Below, in pieces: positions 1-7,250 of a stretch of DNA of 9,932 nt. The first letter of the stretch is position 1. Every line of letters begins with the position of its first letter. Location: the NCBI GenBank assembly GCA_002404215.1, contig DHJG01000086.1:9835-19766 (forward strand), written 5' to 3'. Source of the stretch: Desulfosporosinus sp. UBA4726. GTDB taxonomy: Bacteria > Bacillota > Desulfitobacteriia > Desulfitobacteriales > Desulfitobacteriaceae. The notes under the pieces are model-generated. The model saw nothing but the letters and a program-made list of their open reading frames with translations. It ran no database searches and had not been told where the DNA came from. A program made the translations under genes and the position numbers.

Positions 1-26
1 CAACTAGGCGGCCGCCTTCGCTGAGG

Positions 27-50
27 CTTGGCGCCAGCCAAGTTTTCTTA
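27..50 (+). terminator. Candidate rho-independent terminator reading rightward
   Basis: A 6-bp stem (CTTGGC 27-32 with GCCAAG 37-42, loop GCCA) is followed by TTTTCTTA on the plus strand only. A second GC-rich palindrome, AGGCGGCCGCCT, sits just before it at 6-17. The T-tract orientation suggests it ends a plus-strand transcript entering from the left, convergent with the transketolase operon. No gene is visible in the few bases before it, so its owner is unknown. Confidence 0.45.
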
Positions 51-159
51 TCTATAACTCTTAAATTATTCGACACCCGTCGTGGATTTCCTGTTTGTAA
101 TTAAAAACATACGAGAATCTTCACAATTGAAATCCGTTATTATGGTAAATCGAATCAAA

Positions 160-194
160 TAACGAAGAAAGAACGAACACTTCGAAAGTGCTCG
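160..194 (-). terminator. Terminator of the secA-prfB-transketolase operon
   Basis: On the minus strand CGAGCACTT pairs with AAGTGTTCG (plus 186-194 and 174-182) as a 9-bp stem with one G-U pair and a 3-base loop. The T-rich run TTCTTTCTTCGTT follows at plus 161-173. It lies about 45 bases beyond the transketolase C-subunit stop codon. A weaker 6-bp hairpin (208-213 with 223-228) lies between them. The T-run is interrupted, so efficiency is uncertain. Confidence 0.55.
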
Positions 195-240
195 CCCTTT
201 CTTTCCTATACGGCTCCTGCTACCGTATCAAGGCTTATAG

Positions 241-1185
241 TTATCTCTGTTTTTTTGCAAGGACCTCGTGGACGGCTTTGACTAAATCAGCCTTGGTCAA
301 CCCATATTTTTTAAGAAGCTCCTCTGGACGCCCGGACTCTCCAAACGTATCTTTAAGTCCTACTCGAACCATAGGTGTCGGCTGTCGCTCACCAAGAACC
401 TCGGCAATCGCGCTTCCTAGTCCCCCAATGATGTTATGCTCCTCTGCCGTAACGATGGCTTTCGTTTGCTTGGCCACCCGCACGATAGTTTCCTCATCCA
501 GTGGTTTGACCGAAGCCACATTAACGACGCTCACGTTAATACCCTCAATAGCAAGCTCTGCAGCTGCTTCTAGGGCCATAGACACCATTACTCCGTTAGC
601 CATGATGGCGACATCTGTCCCTTCACTTAAGACATTTGCCTTCCCGATTTCAAAATGATAATCGTCTCCAAAAAGGAGTGGAACCGCCAATCGCCCCATC
701 CGAATATAGACCGGTCCGTTATATTTAGCAGCAGCCAAAATCACTTGACGAGTTTCCTCCCCATCGGCAGGGACTAGAACAACCATATTTGGGACAGCAC
801 GCATGATTGCTACGTCTTCGATGGCCTGATGCGACCCACCGTCTTCCCCTACAGTAATTCCGGAGTGTGTGGCAGCAATCTTAACATTTAGCTTCGGATA
901 TGCAATCGAGTTGCGGATTTGCTCAAAAGCACGTCCAACTGCAAAAATTGCGAATGTGCTCGCAAACGGAATTTTGCCTGCTGCAGCCAGTCCAGCAGCC
1001 GTCCCCATGAGGTTGGCCTCAGCAATACCCATATTAAAGAACCGCTCCGGATATTTTTTACCAAAGTCAGCGGTCTTGGTCGATTTCGACAAATCTGCAT
1101 CTAATACCACAACATTGGGGTTTTCCGCCCCTAATACCAGAAGAGCCTTGCCATACGCATCACGTGTCGCTACTTTATCAGCCAA
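241..1185 (-). CDS. Transketolase, C-terminal subunit (split enzyme)
   Basis: This 314-residue protein matches the C-terminal part of transketolase: the pyrimidine-binding domain (about 1-165) and the C-terminal domain. GIAEANLM carries the Glu (E55) that in this family activates the thiamine diphosphate pyrimidine ring. HSGITVGEDGGSHQ (107-120) is the conserved substrate/cofactor loop. With the upstream gene product it would form one active transketolase, moving two-carbon ketol units between sugar phosphates in the non-oxidative pentose phosphate pathway in the cytoplasm. The start is TTG at 1183-1185, which overlaps the stop of the N-subunit gene by 8 bases (TTGGCTGA). It is served by AGGAGG at plus 1195-1200, 9 bases upstream and inside the N-subunit gene, so translation is probably coupled. 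A specialised sugar-phosphate transketolase of the same family cannot be excluded. Confidence 0.93.
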   Translation of the reverse strand: MADKVATRDAYGKALLVLGAENPNVVVLDADLSKSTKTADFGKKYPERFFNMGIAEANLMGTAAGLAAAGKIPFASTFAIFAVGRAFEQIRNSIAYPKLNVKIAATHSGITVGEDGGSHQAIEDVAIMRAVPNMVVLVPADGEETRQVILAAAKYNGPVYIRMGRLAVPLLFGDDYHFEIGKANVLSEGTDVAIMANGVMVSMALEAAAELAIEGINVSVVNVASVKPLDEETIVRVAKQTKAIVTAEEHNIIGGLGSAIAEVLGERQPTPMVRVGLKDTFGESGRPEELLKKYGLTKADLVKAVHEVLAKKQR

Positions 1186-2008
1186 GGTTTAACGCCTCCT
1201 CCCGTAATTCTTTCAGTGCCTGCTCGCCTTGCTCAACACTTGGTGCATTGCCATGCCAGCCCGCTTGATTTTCCATAAAGGAAACTCCTTTGCCCTTTAC
1301 CGTCTTGGCAATGATAATGGTCGGACTTCCTTTGACCTGTTTTGCCTCAGCAAACGCCGCAACCAAAGCATCGACATCATGTCCATCGACTTCGATCACA
1401 TGCCAGCAAAAAGCCCGCCATTTTTCTGCTAGCGGAGTTGAACACATAACACTATCTGTCGTTCCGTCAATTTGTAACCCGTTAAAATCTAAGACGGCTG
1501 TGACATTATCCAGTTTGTAGTGAGCTGCCGCCATAGCTGCTTCCCAAATTTGTCCCTCTGCCATCTCACCGTCACCCAGTAAAGCGAAAACTTGATAATC
1601 TTTGCCATCCAGCTTTCCCGCTAGAGCCATTCCATTGGCCGCTGAAAGACCTTGTCCTAAGGAACCTGTGGACATATCTACGCCTGGGGTCTTCTTCATA
1701 TCGGGGTGACCCTGTAGCATACGGCCAGTTTGGCGAAGCCCTTGCAGCTCTTCCTTAGGGAAATACCCCTTCTCTGCCAGTGCCGCATAAAGCACAGGGG
1801 CCGCATGCCCTTTAGAAAGGACAAAGCGATCCCGGTCCGACCAACGGGGATCTTGAGGGTTTATTTTCATTTCCTGGAAGAATAACGTAGCCACGATTTC
1901 AGCGGCGGATAAACTTCCACCTGGGTGTCCGGATTTTGAAGTTACAAGCATGGAAATTATGTCTTGACGGAGAGCATTGGCTACTCGCTTCAGTTCAATG
2001 GTGGTCAA
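1178..2008 (-). CDS. Transketolase, N-terminal subunit (split enzyme)
   Basis: This 276-residue protein matches the N-terminal, diphosphate-binding domain of transketolase. SGHPGGSLS (26-34), SKGHAAPVLY (65-74) and GHPD (100-103) carry conserved active-site histidines. GDGE (145-148) followed about 28 residues later by the Asn of DFNGLQIDG (N176) is the thiamine diphosphate/metal motif. In many bacteria both domains lie in one chain of roughly 650 residues; here they are separate genes, as known for many Firmicutes and archaea. The start is TTG at 2006-2008, chosen because AAAGGAGGG (plus 2015-2023) stands 6 bases before it and the N-terminus MTTIELKRVANALRQDI has the expected length. The gap to the prfB stop is 35 bases with no hairpin, so it is probably co-transcribed with prfB. 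It overlaps the C-subunit gene by 8 bases. Confidence 0.93.
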   Translation of the reverse strand: MTTIELKRVANALRQDIISMLVTSKSGHPGGSLSAAEIVATLFFQEMKINPQDPRWSDRDRFVLSKGHAAPVLYAALAEKGYFPKEELQGLRQTGRMLQGHPDMKKTPGVDMSTGSLGQGLSAANGMALAGKLDGKDYQVFALLGDGEMAEGQIWEAAMAAAHYKLDNVTAVLDFNGLQIDGTTDSVMCSTPLAEKWRAFCWHVIEVDGHDVDALVAAFAEAKQVKGSPTIIIAKTVKGKGVSFMENQAGWHGNAPSVEQGEQALKELREEALNLG

Positions 2009-2043
2009 GTGATTCCCTCCTTTAGCTCTTTTTCTTAGTTTTT

Positions 2044-3148
2044 TTACTGTATGGTCTTAGTCTTCTGGAGAAAGGCTGCTATGAACGCATCAATTTCTCC
2101 ATCCATTACCGCTGAGACATTTCCTGTTTCCTCATTGGTACGGTGGTCTTTGACCATGCTGTAAGGATGAAATACATACGAACGAATCTGACTTCCCCAA
2201 GCGATCTCTTGTTGCTCGCCACGAATTTCGTTAATCTCAGCTTCTTGCTCCTTGAGCTTAAGTTCCAACAATTTGGCCTGCAAAACTCTCATGGCTGCAG
2301 CTTTGTTTTGAGTTTGGGAGCGTTCACTCTGACACTGGACTACGACCCCCGACGGCAAGTGAGTAATCCGAATCGCGGAATCGGTCTTGTTGACATGCTG
2401 ACCGCCAGCCCCACCGGATCGGTAGGTATCTACTCTCAAATCTTCGGTATCAATGGTTATCTCATTATCCTCCGACACTTCCGGGATAACGTCCACAGAA
2501 GCGAACGAGGTATGACGACGTCCTGATGCATCAAACGGGGAAATCCTCACTAATCGGTGCACGCCTTTTTCAGACTTGGCATACCCGTACGCGTTTTCTC
2601 CACTGATAGACAGTGTCGCGCTTTTAATACCTGCCTCATCCCCATTTAAAAAATCTAAGGTCTCCACTTTATAGCCATGTCGCTCTCCCCAGCGCATATA
2701 TAGCCGATAAAGCATTTGCACCCAATCTTGCGCTTCCGTACCCCCTGCTCCCGCGTGTAGGGTTAATATAGCATTGTTCCGATCATACGGCCCACTGAGC
2801 AGTATCTCAAGTTCTAAAGCCTCAAACCGTTGACGAAGCTTCTTAATGCCTTGCTCAATCTCTGACTCAAGACTCACATCGTCTTCCTCAGTAGCCAGCT
2901 GCCAGAGTGTCGCCGTTTCCTCAATTTCCTGCTCTAATTCTACGTAAATCTTGACTTTACTTTGATGATAGGCTAACTCCTGCATGATTTTTTGCGCTAA
3001 GACAGCATCATCCCACAAATTAGGCCGTTGAAACTCTCTCTCCAGAGCACTAATCTTCTCTATACGCTGAGAGACGTCAAAGGGAAACCCTCAAATCTGC
3101 CAAGCACAATGTTAACGTCTCCAGTTCCTTTTTCCAATCAGAAAGCAC
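2044..3148 (-). CDS. prfB: Peptide chain release factor 2, expressed by programmed +1 frameshift
   Basis: RF2 recognises UGA and UAA stop codons and triggers peptide release on the ribosome. The gene is in two frames. A GTG start at 3146-3148 opens a 23-codon frame ending ...ADLRVSL then TGA (3077-3079). A +1 shift at CTT-TGA-C continues as DVSQRIEKISALE to the stop at 2044-2046, giving 367 residues, close to the E. coli protein (365). The specificity tripeptide SPF falls at 203-205 and the catalytic GGQ at 248-250 (SGGAGGQHVNKTDSAIR). GTG is chosen because it is preceded by GGAAGGGTGA just after the secA stop and gives the short leader usual for RF2. The secA stop is 22 bases upstream. This is an intact frameshift-regulated gene, not a pseudogene: low RF2 favours the shift and so more RF2. 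Confidence 0.96.
3076..3091 (-). promoter_or_regulatory. prfB programmed frameshift signal
   Basis: On the minus strand the sequence is AGGGTTTCCCTTTGAC. AGGG (plus 3088-3091) is the internal Shine-Dalgarno-like element. CTT (3080-3082) is the slippery codon, TGA (3077-3079) the in-frame stop, and the following C gives GAC in the new frame. The distance from AGG to CTT equals that of the well-known E. coli site (AGGGGGTATCTTTGAC). The purine run is shorter than in E. coli, so pairing to 16S rRNA should be weaker. Confidence 0.95.
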
Positions 3149-3170
3149 TTTATATTCACCCTTCCAAAAC

Positions 3171-5672
3171 CTATTTCTTCTCTGCTCCACAGCACTTCTT
3201 ATACTTTTTCCCGCTTCCACACGAGCAGAGATCATTGCGACCGATCTGATCTCCGGCTTGCACCGGTTCACTTGGTTCCCCTTCATAGAGGTTCTCTGTC
3301 ACGTTCCGAGGTTTTTCAACTACTGCTTCCCGGACCTGCGGAGTCACTCGCATTACATAACGGATAATATCGTCCTGAATGGAGTCAATCATCGCTTGGA
3401 ACATTTCAAATCCTTCACGCCTGTATTCAACCAAGGGATCTTTCTGTCCATAAGCACGCAGACCAATTCCCTCACGCAACATATCCATCGCATCAAGATG
3501 ATCCATCCATTTGCTGTCTACAATCTGAAGCATCACGGCGCGTTCAATCTCACGCATCAGCTCAGCACCGAACTGTTCTTCGCGACTTTCATAAAATTCC
3601 TTGGCTTGATCAATCAACATTTCCTCGATATCTTCTTTCGATAGGTCCGCAAGCTCTTCAGGATTTAAATGGATTCCCGGCAGAAAAAAACTTTCGACAT
3701 AATCGGCTAAGGCTGACAGGTCCCATTCTTCTGGGAACGGGCTTTCTCCACTAAACATACTAATGCTGTCGGTGACCGCTTTTTCCAGCATGTCCATAAT
3801 ATTGTCATGCAGGTTTTCGCCCATAAGAACCGCACGGCGCTGTCCATAAATCACTTCTCGTTGTTGATTCATAACATCATCATAATCAAGGACATGTTTC
3901 CGGATGTCAAAGTTGCGGTTCTCTACACGCCGTTGGGCGGTTTCAATGGAACGAGAGATCATTCTGGACGTAATCGGCATAGAATCGTCCATCCCTAATT
4001 TATCCATAATGCCCATAATATTGTCCGCACCGAACATGCGCATTAGGTCATCTTCTAATGAAATAAAGAATTGGGTTGATCCCGGGTCACCTTGACGTCC
4101 GGCACGTCCACGTAATTGGTTATCAATTCGCCGTGATTCGTGTCGTTCTGTGCCAATGATATGTAACCCACCAAGCTCAGACACACCTTCACCCAAGATA
4201 ATATCCGTTCCCCGACCCGCCATGTTTGTGGCAATCGTAACCATCCCGCGCTGACCAGCTTCGGCCACAATTTGGGCCTCTTTTTCATGGTATTTGGCAT
4301 TGAGAACTTGATGTGGAATTCCACGTCGCCCCATCAGATCACTCAAGTGCTCGGATTTCTCGACGGAAACTGTTCCTACAAGAATCGGTTGTCCTTTGGC
4401 ATGGCGTGAAATTACACTTTCCACCGCCGCTAAAAACTTTCCTTCTTCCGAACGGTAAATCACATCTGGCTCATCAACCCGGATCGCTGGGTTATTTGTA
4501 GGAATCTCGACAACATCGAGTTTATAGATTTTCCGGAACTCTGCCTCTTCTGTCATAGCTGTTCCAGTCATCCCAGAGAGTTTTTTATACATCCGGAAGT
4601 AATTCTGGAAAGTAATCGTAGCCAAGGTTTGTGATTCCTTCTCGATCTTTACGCCTTCTTTGGCCTCAATGGCTTGGTGAAGGCCTTCACTATAACGTCG
4701 ACCAATCATCAGTCGTCCGGTAAATTCATCGACAATAATGACTTCGCCGTCTTTGACCACGTAGTCGCGATCGCGTTTGAAGAGTGTTTGGGCTTTCAAT
4801 GCTTGATTGATATGATGGGCTAACTCCGTATGAATATCCTCATAAAGGTTATCCACGCCTAGCATGCTCTCCACTCGGCTGACTCCTTGCTCTGTGAGGG
4901 TGACAACACGCTCTTTTTCGATGACTTTATAATCATCTTCAGGTTTTAAGCGAGGAATAATCATAGCTACCCTGAAATATAATTCCGTGGGCTTGTCCGC
5001 CTCACCGGAAATAATAAGCGGGGTCCGCGCCTCATCGACGAGAATCGAGTCCACTTCATCTACGATAGCATAATTAACTTCACGCTGAACCAATGCTTCC
5101 GGTCGAGTGACCATATTATCCCGCAAATAGTCAAAGCCAAATTCGTTATTTGTCCCATACGTAATATCTGCGGCATAGCTATTTCGGCGTTCCTCATAGT
5201 TTAAACCATGAACTACTAAGCCAATGGAAAGGCCAAGGAACTGATGAATCCGACCCATCCATTCACTGTCACGACGAGCCAAGTAATCGTTGACCGTCAC
5301 GATATGAACGCCTTGACCCGTTAAGGCATTCAAATAGGCAGGCAAAGTAGACACGAGGGTTTTTCCTTCCCCAGTGCGCATCTCCGCAATTCGGCCATCA
5401 TGAAGTACCATACCCCCAATGAGCTGCACATCATAGTGCCGCTGCTCAATTACCCTTTTGCTAGCCTCTCTAACAACCGCAAAGGCCTCTGGCAATAGAC
5501 AATCCAAACTTTCACCCTGTTCCAAACGCCCTCTGAACTCAAAGGTCTTGCCACGCAATTCCTCATCACTAAGTACTTGAATCTTAGGTTCAAAGCTATT
5601 AATCACTGCAACGCGCTTTTGATATTTTCGTATTTCGCGCGCATTATCATCGAACAAATCTAAAAACCCCAT
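3171..5672 (-). CDS. secA: Preprotein translocase ATPase SecA
   Basis: SecA is the cytosolic/peripheral membrane motor that pushes secretory proteins through SecYEG using ATP. The product is 833 residues, close to B. subtilis SecA (841). Visible motifs are Walker A MRTGEGKT (98-105), the DEAD-type Walker B VDEVDS (204-209), [12 protein letters not shown], the second nucleotide-binding fold with MAGRGTDI and [13 protein letters not shown], and a C-terminal zinc-binding tail with cysteines 816, 818, 827 and 828 ([13 protein letters not shown]). That tail binds SecB or ribosomes/lipids in other bacteria. The ATG at 5670-5672 is chosen over an in-frame GTG nine bases upstream, because GAAGGGTGG lies 5 bases before the ATG and overlaps the GTG. 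It is the first gene of a probable operon with prfB and the transketolase pair. Confidence 0.98.
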   Translation of the reverse strand: MGFLDLFDDNAREIRKYQKRVAVINSFEPKIQVLSDEELRGKTFEFRGRLEQGESLDCLLPEAFAVVREASKRVIEQRHYDVQLIGGMVLHDGRIAEMRTGEGKTLVSTLPAYLNALTGQGVHIVTVNDYLARRDSEWMGRIHQFLGLSIGLVVHGLNYEERRNSYAADITYGTNNEFGFDYLRDNMVTRPEALVQREVNYAIVDEVDSILVDEARTPLIISGEADKPTELYFRVAMIIPRLKPEDDYKVIEKERVVTLTEQGVSRVESMLGVDNLYEDIHTELAHHINQALKAQTLFKRDRDYVVKDGEVIIVDEFTGRLMIGRRYSEGLHQAIEAKEGVKIEKESQTLATITFQNYFRMYKKLSGMTGTAMTEEAEFRKIYKLDVVEIPTNNPAIRVDEPDVIYRSEEGKFLAAVESVISRHAKGQPILVGTVSVEKSEHLSDLMGRRGIPHQVLNAKYHEKEAQIVAEAGQRGMVTIATNMAGRGTDIILGEGVSELGGLHIIGTERHESRRIDNQLRGRAGRQGDPGSTQFFISLEDDLMRMFGADNIMGIMDKLGMDDSMPITSRMISRSIETAQRRVENRNFDIRKHVLDYDDVMNQQREVIYGQRRAVLMGENLHDNIMDMLEKAVTDSISMFSGESPFPEEWDLSALADYVESFFLPGIHLNPEELADLSKEDIEEMLIDQAKEFYESREEQFGAELMREIERAVMLQIVDSKWMDHLDAMDMLREGIGLRAYGQKDPLVEYRREGFEMFQAMIDSIQDDIIRYVMRVTPQVREAVVEKPRNVTENLYEGEPSEPVQAGDQIGRNDLCSCGSGKKYKKCCGAEKK

Positions 5673-5708
5673 TATATCCACCCTTCTTCAATCATCGTGT
5701 ATTTCTTA

Positions 5709-5737
5709 AGTTTAACATTCTAGAGAACCCACTGCAA
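5709..5737 (-). promoter_or_regulatory. Candidate secA operon promoter
   Basis: TTGCAG (plus 5732-5737), a 17-base spacer and TAAACT (5709-5714) lie about 37 bases before the secA ATG and downstream of the hpf terminator. Agreement with the sigma-A consensus is modest (3/6 and 4/6). The position is right, and the operon needs a promoter here because the upstream terminator is strong. Confidence 0.4.
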
Positions 5738-5802
5738 CTGGAGCGAGCGATTTACTCATGGGATCTTTTTCCTTCCAGAAACTTCTTCGTTTAGACCGGT
5801 AC

Positions 5803-5834
5803 GTCAAAAGGCCCGCTAATGCGGGCCTTTTGAC
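5803..5834 (-). terminator. Strong rho-independent terminator after hpf
   Basis: This is a perfect 14-bp inverted repeat: GTCAAAAGGCCCGC (5803-5816), loop TAAT, and GCGGGCCTTTTGAC (5821-5834). The CG-rich core is flanked by A4/T4, so it can act in either direction. Here it separates hpf from secA; no plus-strand gene feeds it. Confidence 0.9.
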
Positions 5835-5892
5835 CTAAATCTACTGTTTCTGCGTCCGAATATGCCACGCGACTTACTCGGTTTAAGTCTAT

Positions 5893-6420
5893 CTAAACTT
5901 GAGGTTGCAGCAATCCATAGTCTCCATTGTTACGAAGGTAAACAACGTTCATTTCTTGGCTTTCCGAATTCGTAAACACAAAGAACGTATGTCCCACCAG
6001 GTTCATCTGCATAATCGCTTCTTCCACCGACATGGGCTTAGCAGGGAACTTCTTATTTCGAACAATTTCCTCTTTTGGTTCATCGTTCACAACTGGTTGT
6101 TTGGGTTCATGATCCTTTAAGACCTTAGAACGCATCCGTTTATTAATTCTTGTCCGGTATTTATCGATTTGGCGTTCCAATTTTTCTACGACCATATCGA
6201 TCGAAGAATACATATCTTCAGTTTCTTCTTCCCCGCGTAAAATCATACCATGGATTGGGGCTGTTACCTCTACGCGATGCCGATCACGTTCGACGAGTAA
6301 GGTAACTTGTACGTCCATGAACTCATCTGAGTATTTTTCTAACTTACCCACCCGTTTCATGACATACTCTTTAAGTGCGTCCGTCAGTTCGATATGTTTA
6401 CCTCGAATAATAATGTTCAT
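5893..6420 (-). CDS. hpf: Long-form ribosome hibernation promoting factor
   Basis: This 175-residue protein binds the 30S decoding region and joins two ribosomes into inactive 100S dimers in non-growing cells. The N-terminal ribosome-binding domain (about 1-100) begins MNIIIRGKHIELTDALKEYV. A charged linker (about 101-122) leads to the C-terminal dimerisation domain (about 125-175, KPMSVEEAIMQMNLVGHTFFVF...NVVYLRNNGDYGLLQP), which is diagnostic of the long form found in Firmicutes. The ATG at 6418-6420 has GAAGGGGG eight bases upstream. The gene appears monocistronic: a candidate sigma-H-type promoter lies 35 bases upstream and a strong terminator downstream. Position immediately before secA-prfB is common in Firmicutes. 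No oddities in the protein. Confidence 0.96.
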   Translation of the reverse strand: MNIIIRGKHIELTDALKEYVMKRVGKLEKYSDEFMDVQVTLLVERDRHRVEVTAPIHGMILRGEEETEDMYSSIDMVVEKLERQIDKYRTRINKRMRSKVLKDHEPKQPVVNDEPKEEIVRNKKFPAKPMSVEEAIMQMNLVGHTFFVFTNSESQEMNVVYLRNNGDYGLLQPQV

Positions 6421-6454
6421 TAATTCAACCCCCTTCTAAGATGGTATATATGTA

Positions 6455-6483
6455 ATATTCCCGATTTACGTAAAAAATCCTGC
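6455..6483 (-). promoter_or_regulatory. Candidate sigma-H-type promoter of hpf
   Basis: On the minus strand GCAGGATTT (plus 6475-6483), 11 bases, then CGGGAATAT (6455-6463). The published B. subtilis sigma-H consensus is RnAGGAwWW, 11-12 bases, RnnGAATww. Every specified position matches except the first R of the -10 element. The predicted start is near 6448, giving a leader of about 28 bases that contains the hpf ribosome binding site. A poorer sigma-A-like reading (TTTACG, 18 bases, TATATA) overlaps it. Confidence 0.55.
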
Positions 6484-6516
6484 TTATTGAAAAGTTTAAC
6501 TGTAGATTTCTTTTTC

Positions 6517-6572
6517 TAATTAAAAACCTCAGAGAAAATCATTGTTATTATTTCCAACGATTCTTCCTGAGG
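6517..6572 (-). terminator. Terminator of the cold-shock gene
   Basis: On the minus strand CCTCAG (plus 6567-6572) pairs with CTGAGG (6527-6532). The inner bases extend it to an imperfect stem of about 14 bp with two G-U pairs and one A-C mismatch, followed by TTTTTAATT (plus 6518-6526). It starts 10 bases after the csp stop codon and lies upstream of the hpf promoter, so the two genes are separate units. Confidence 0.65.
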
Positions 6573-6582
6573 CAACTCATTT

Positions 6583-6780
6583 TTACTGGGTCTTAACGTT
6601 AGAAGCTTGTTCACCGCGTGGACCTTGAATGACATCGAACTCAACAGGCTGTCCCTCTTCAAGCGTACGAAAGCCCTCTCCAATTACAGATTGAAAATGC
6701 ACAAAGATATCTTCCCCATTTTCCTGCTCGATGAATCCGTAGCCTTTTTGTTTGCTGAACCATTTGACTTTACCTAACAC
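6583..6780 (-). CDS. Cold-shock domain protein, CspA family
   Basis: This is a 65-residue single-stranded nucleic-acid binding protein of the five-stranded beta-barrel cold-shock fold, which acts as an RNA chaperone and transcription antiterminator. RNP1 is KGYGFIE (12-18) and RNP2 is DIFVHF (24-29). GKVKWF near the start and [10 protein letters not shown] near the end are family hallmarks, and the length equals that of typical Csp proteins. The start is non-ATG. GTG at 6778-6780 gives MLGKVKWF and lies 9 bases after AAGGGGG (plus 6790-6796). TTG at 6781-6783 would add one residue and is 6 bases from the same site. A TTG at 6787-6789 abuts the ribosome binding site and is unlikely. It has its own terminator; I could not find a convincing promoter. 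Confidence 0.93.
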   Translation of the reverse strand: MLGKVKWFSKQKGYGFIEQENGEDIFVHFQSVIGEGFRTLEEGQPVEFDVIQGPRGEQASNVKTQ

Positions 6781-6907
6781 CAAAAACAACCCCCTTGAAT
6801 TATCAAAAATTCTGAAGCCTTAATTTTACTCAGGCTTTAATAACTTCTACCTTAGGAGGATAACCATCCTTGAAGAACTCTATACTCGGGGACTTGTGGA
6901 GGGCCTT

Positions 6908-7112
6908 GTGTGACACAGCACTCAGTCTTACGACGCAGAGCAAACTAACCGTTCATGCTCCTGCTTTTGGGAGCGGGGTTCCCGCCATAAGCGCCGTCCT
7001 TGGCGCTATGGCGGCAGCTCACATCCTTGTTCGCTGCCCCGTGTTTGGGGTCGGGAGCTTGAACGGAAGTTTGCTGGGCTGCTTTTGTAAAAGACGTCGC
7101 GCTGTGTCACAC
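6908..7112. ncRNA. GC-rich branched inverted-repeat structure, unassigned
   Basis: Nested pairings seen directly are as follows. GTGTGACACAGC (6908-6919) pairs with GCTGTGTCACAC (7101-7112), 12 bp. AGCAAACT (6939-6946) pairs with AGTTTGCT (7068-7075), 8 bp. CCGTTCA (6949-6955) pairs with TGAACGG (7060-7066), 7 bp. GCTCC (6957-6961) pairs with GGAGC (7054-7058), 5 bp. The apex holds a 13-bp hairpin with one bulged A (6982-6995 with 7002-7014), a 6-bp hairpin (7013-7018 with 7033-7038) and a CCCC/GGGG hairpin (7037-7050), some of which share end bases. Bases 6961-7020 are 40/60 G+C, far above the flanks. The 12-bp stem closes an open region whose right side carries a mini-hairpin (7082-7093). 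Either strand could be the transcript; a TATACT at 6881-6886 would suit the plus strand but has no good -35. A structured RNA or a non-coding mobile element are both possible; I recognise no family motif. Confidence 0.4.
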
Positions 7113-7199
7113 TGCGTCTGGGGCTTGGAACGGGAACGTTTAGGTATGCTTTGCCAGTTCAGTATTCGTGTTGAAGATTGGTGCGTTATGCTGACGCGT

Positions 7200-7239
7200 G
7201 CAGAAAACGCTCCTCGGGCCTTACCTAGCCCAAGGAGCG
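7200..7239. repeat. Paired 16-base motifs, copy A (transporter 3' end)
   Basis: GCAGAAAACGCTCCTC (7200-7215) and CCTAGCCCAAGGAGCG (7224-7239) both recur exactly at 9856-9932, the first in inverted orientation. In this copy they form the two arms of the ATPase terminator hairpin. Confidence 0.8.
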
Positions 7240-7240
7240 T
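7203..7240 (-). terminator. Terminator of the permease-ATPase operon
   Basis: ACGCTCCT (7207-7214) pairs with AGGAGCGT (7233-7240). After one C-A mismatch GGGC (7216-7219) pairs with GCCC (7228-7231) around an 8-base loop. On the minus strand the stem runs into TTTTC (plus 7203-7207). It begins 10 bases after the ATPase stop. No T-run follows on the plus strand, so it works leftward. Confidence 0.8.
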
Positions 7241-7250
7241 GTACAAAAAG

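Larger units (their letters stand above)
6781..7250. other. 470-base intergenic region without a believable protein gene
   Basis: This lies between the transporter ATPase and the csp gene. Going leftward it contains the ATPase terminator (7203-7240), about 90 bases with only small hairpins (for example AACG-GGAA-CGTT at 7129-7140), a GC-rich folded core (6908-7112, separate entry), and the csp leader. In the leader AAGCCT (6815-6820) pairs with AGGCTT (6832-6837) around an 11-base loop, about 35 bases before the csp start. This could be a weak cold-responsive leader structure. An uninterrupted plus-strand reading frame (6870-7268) crosses the region but looks accidental. Confidence 0.6.

Noticed and set aside
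188..658. Plus-strand reading frames opposite transketolase, SecA, RF2, the ATPase and the binding protein
   Set aside because: They are antisense shadows of genes with clear family motifs, and none has its own ribosome binding site or recognisable domain.
2044..3018. A shorter RF2 gene starting with TTG at 3016-3018
   Set aside because: It would lack the conserved N-terminal part; the upstream 23-codon frame with the CTT-TGA-C shift site restores the full 367-residue protein.
5673..5681. GTG start for SecA three codons upstream of the ATG
   Set aside because: The GTG lies within the ribosome binding site GAAGGGTGG; the ATG at 5670-5672 has correct spacing and gives the usual MGFLDLF start.
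7160..7175. TTGAAG at 7171 or TTCAAC on the other strand as a promoter for the structured element
   Set aside because: No -10 hexamer at 16-18 bases on either strand.
6890..7240. tmRNA, SRP RNA or RNase P RNA in the structured region
   Set aside because: None of the hallmark sequences I know (tRNA-like TPsiC end with CCA, SRP GGAAG-type helix 8 loop, RNase P conserved core) is present on either strand.
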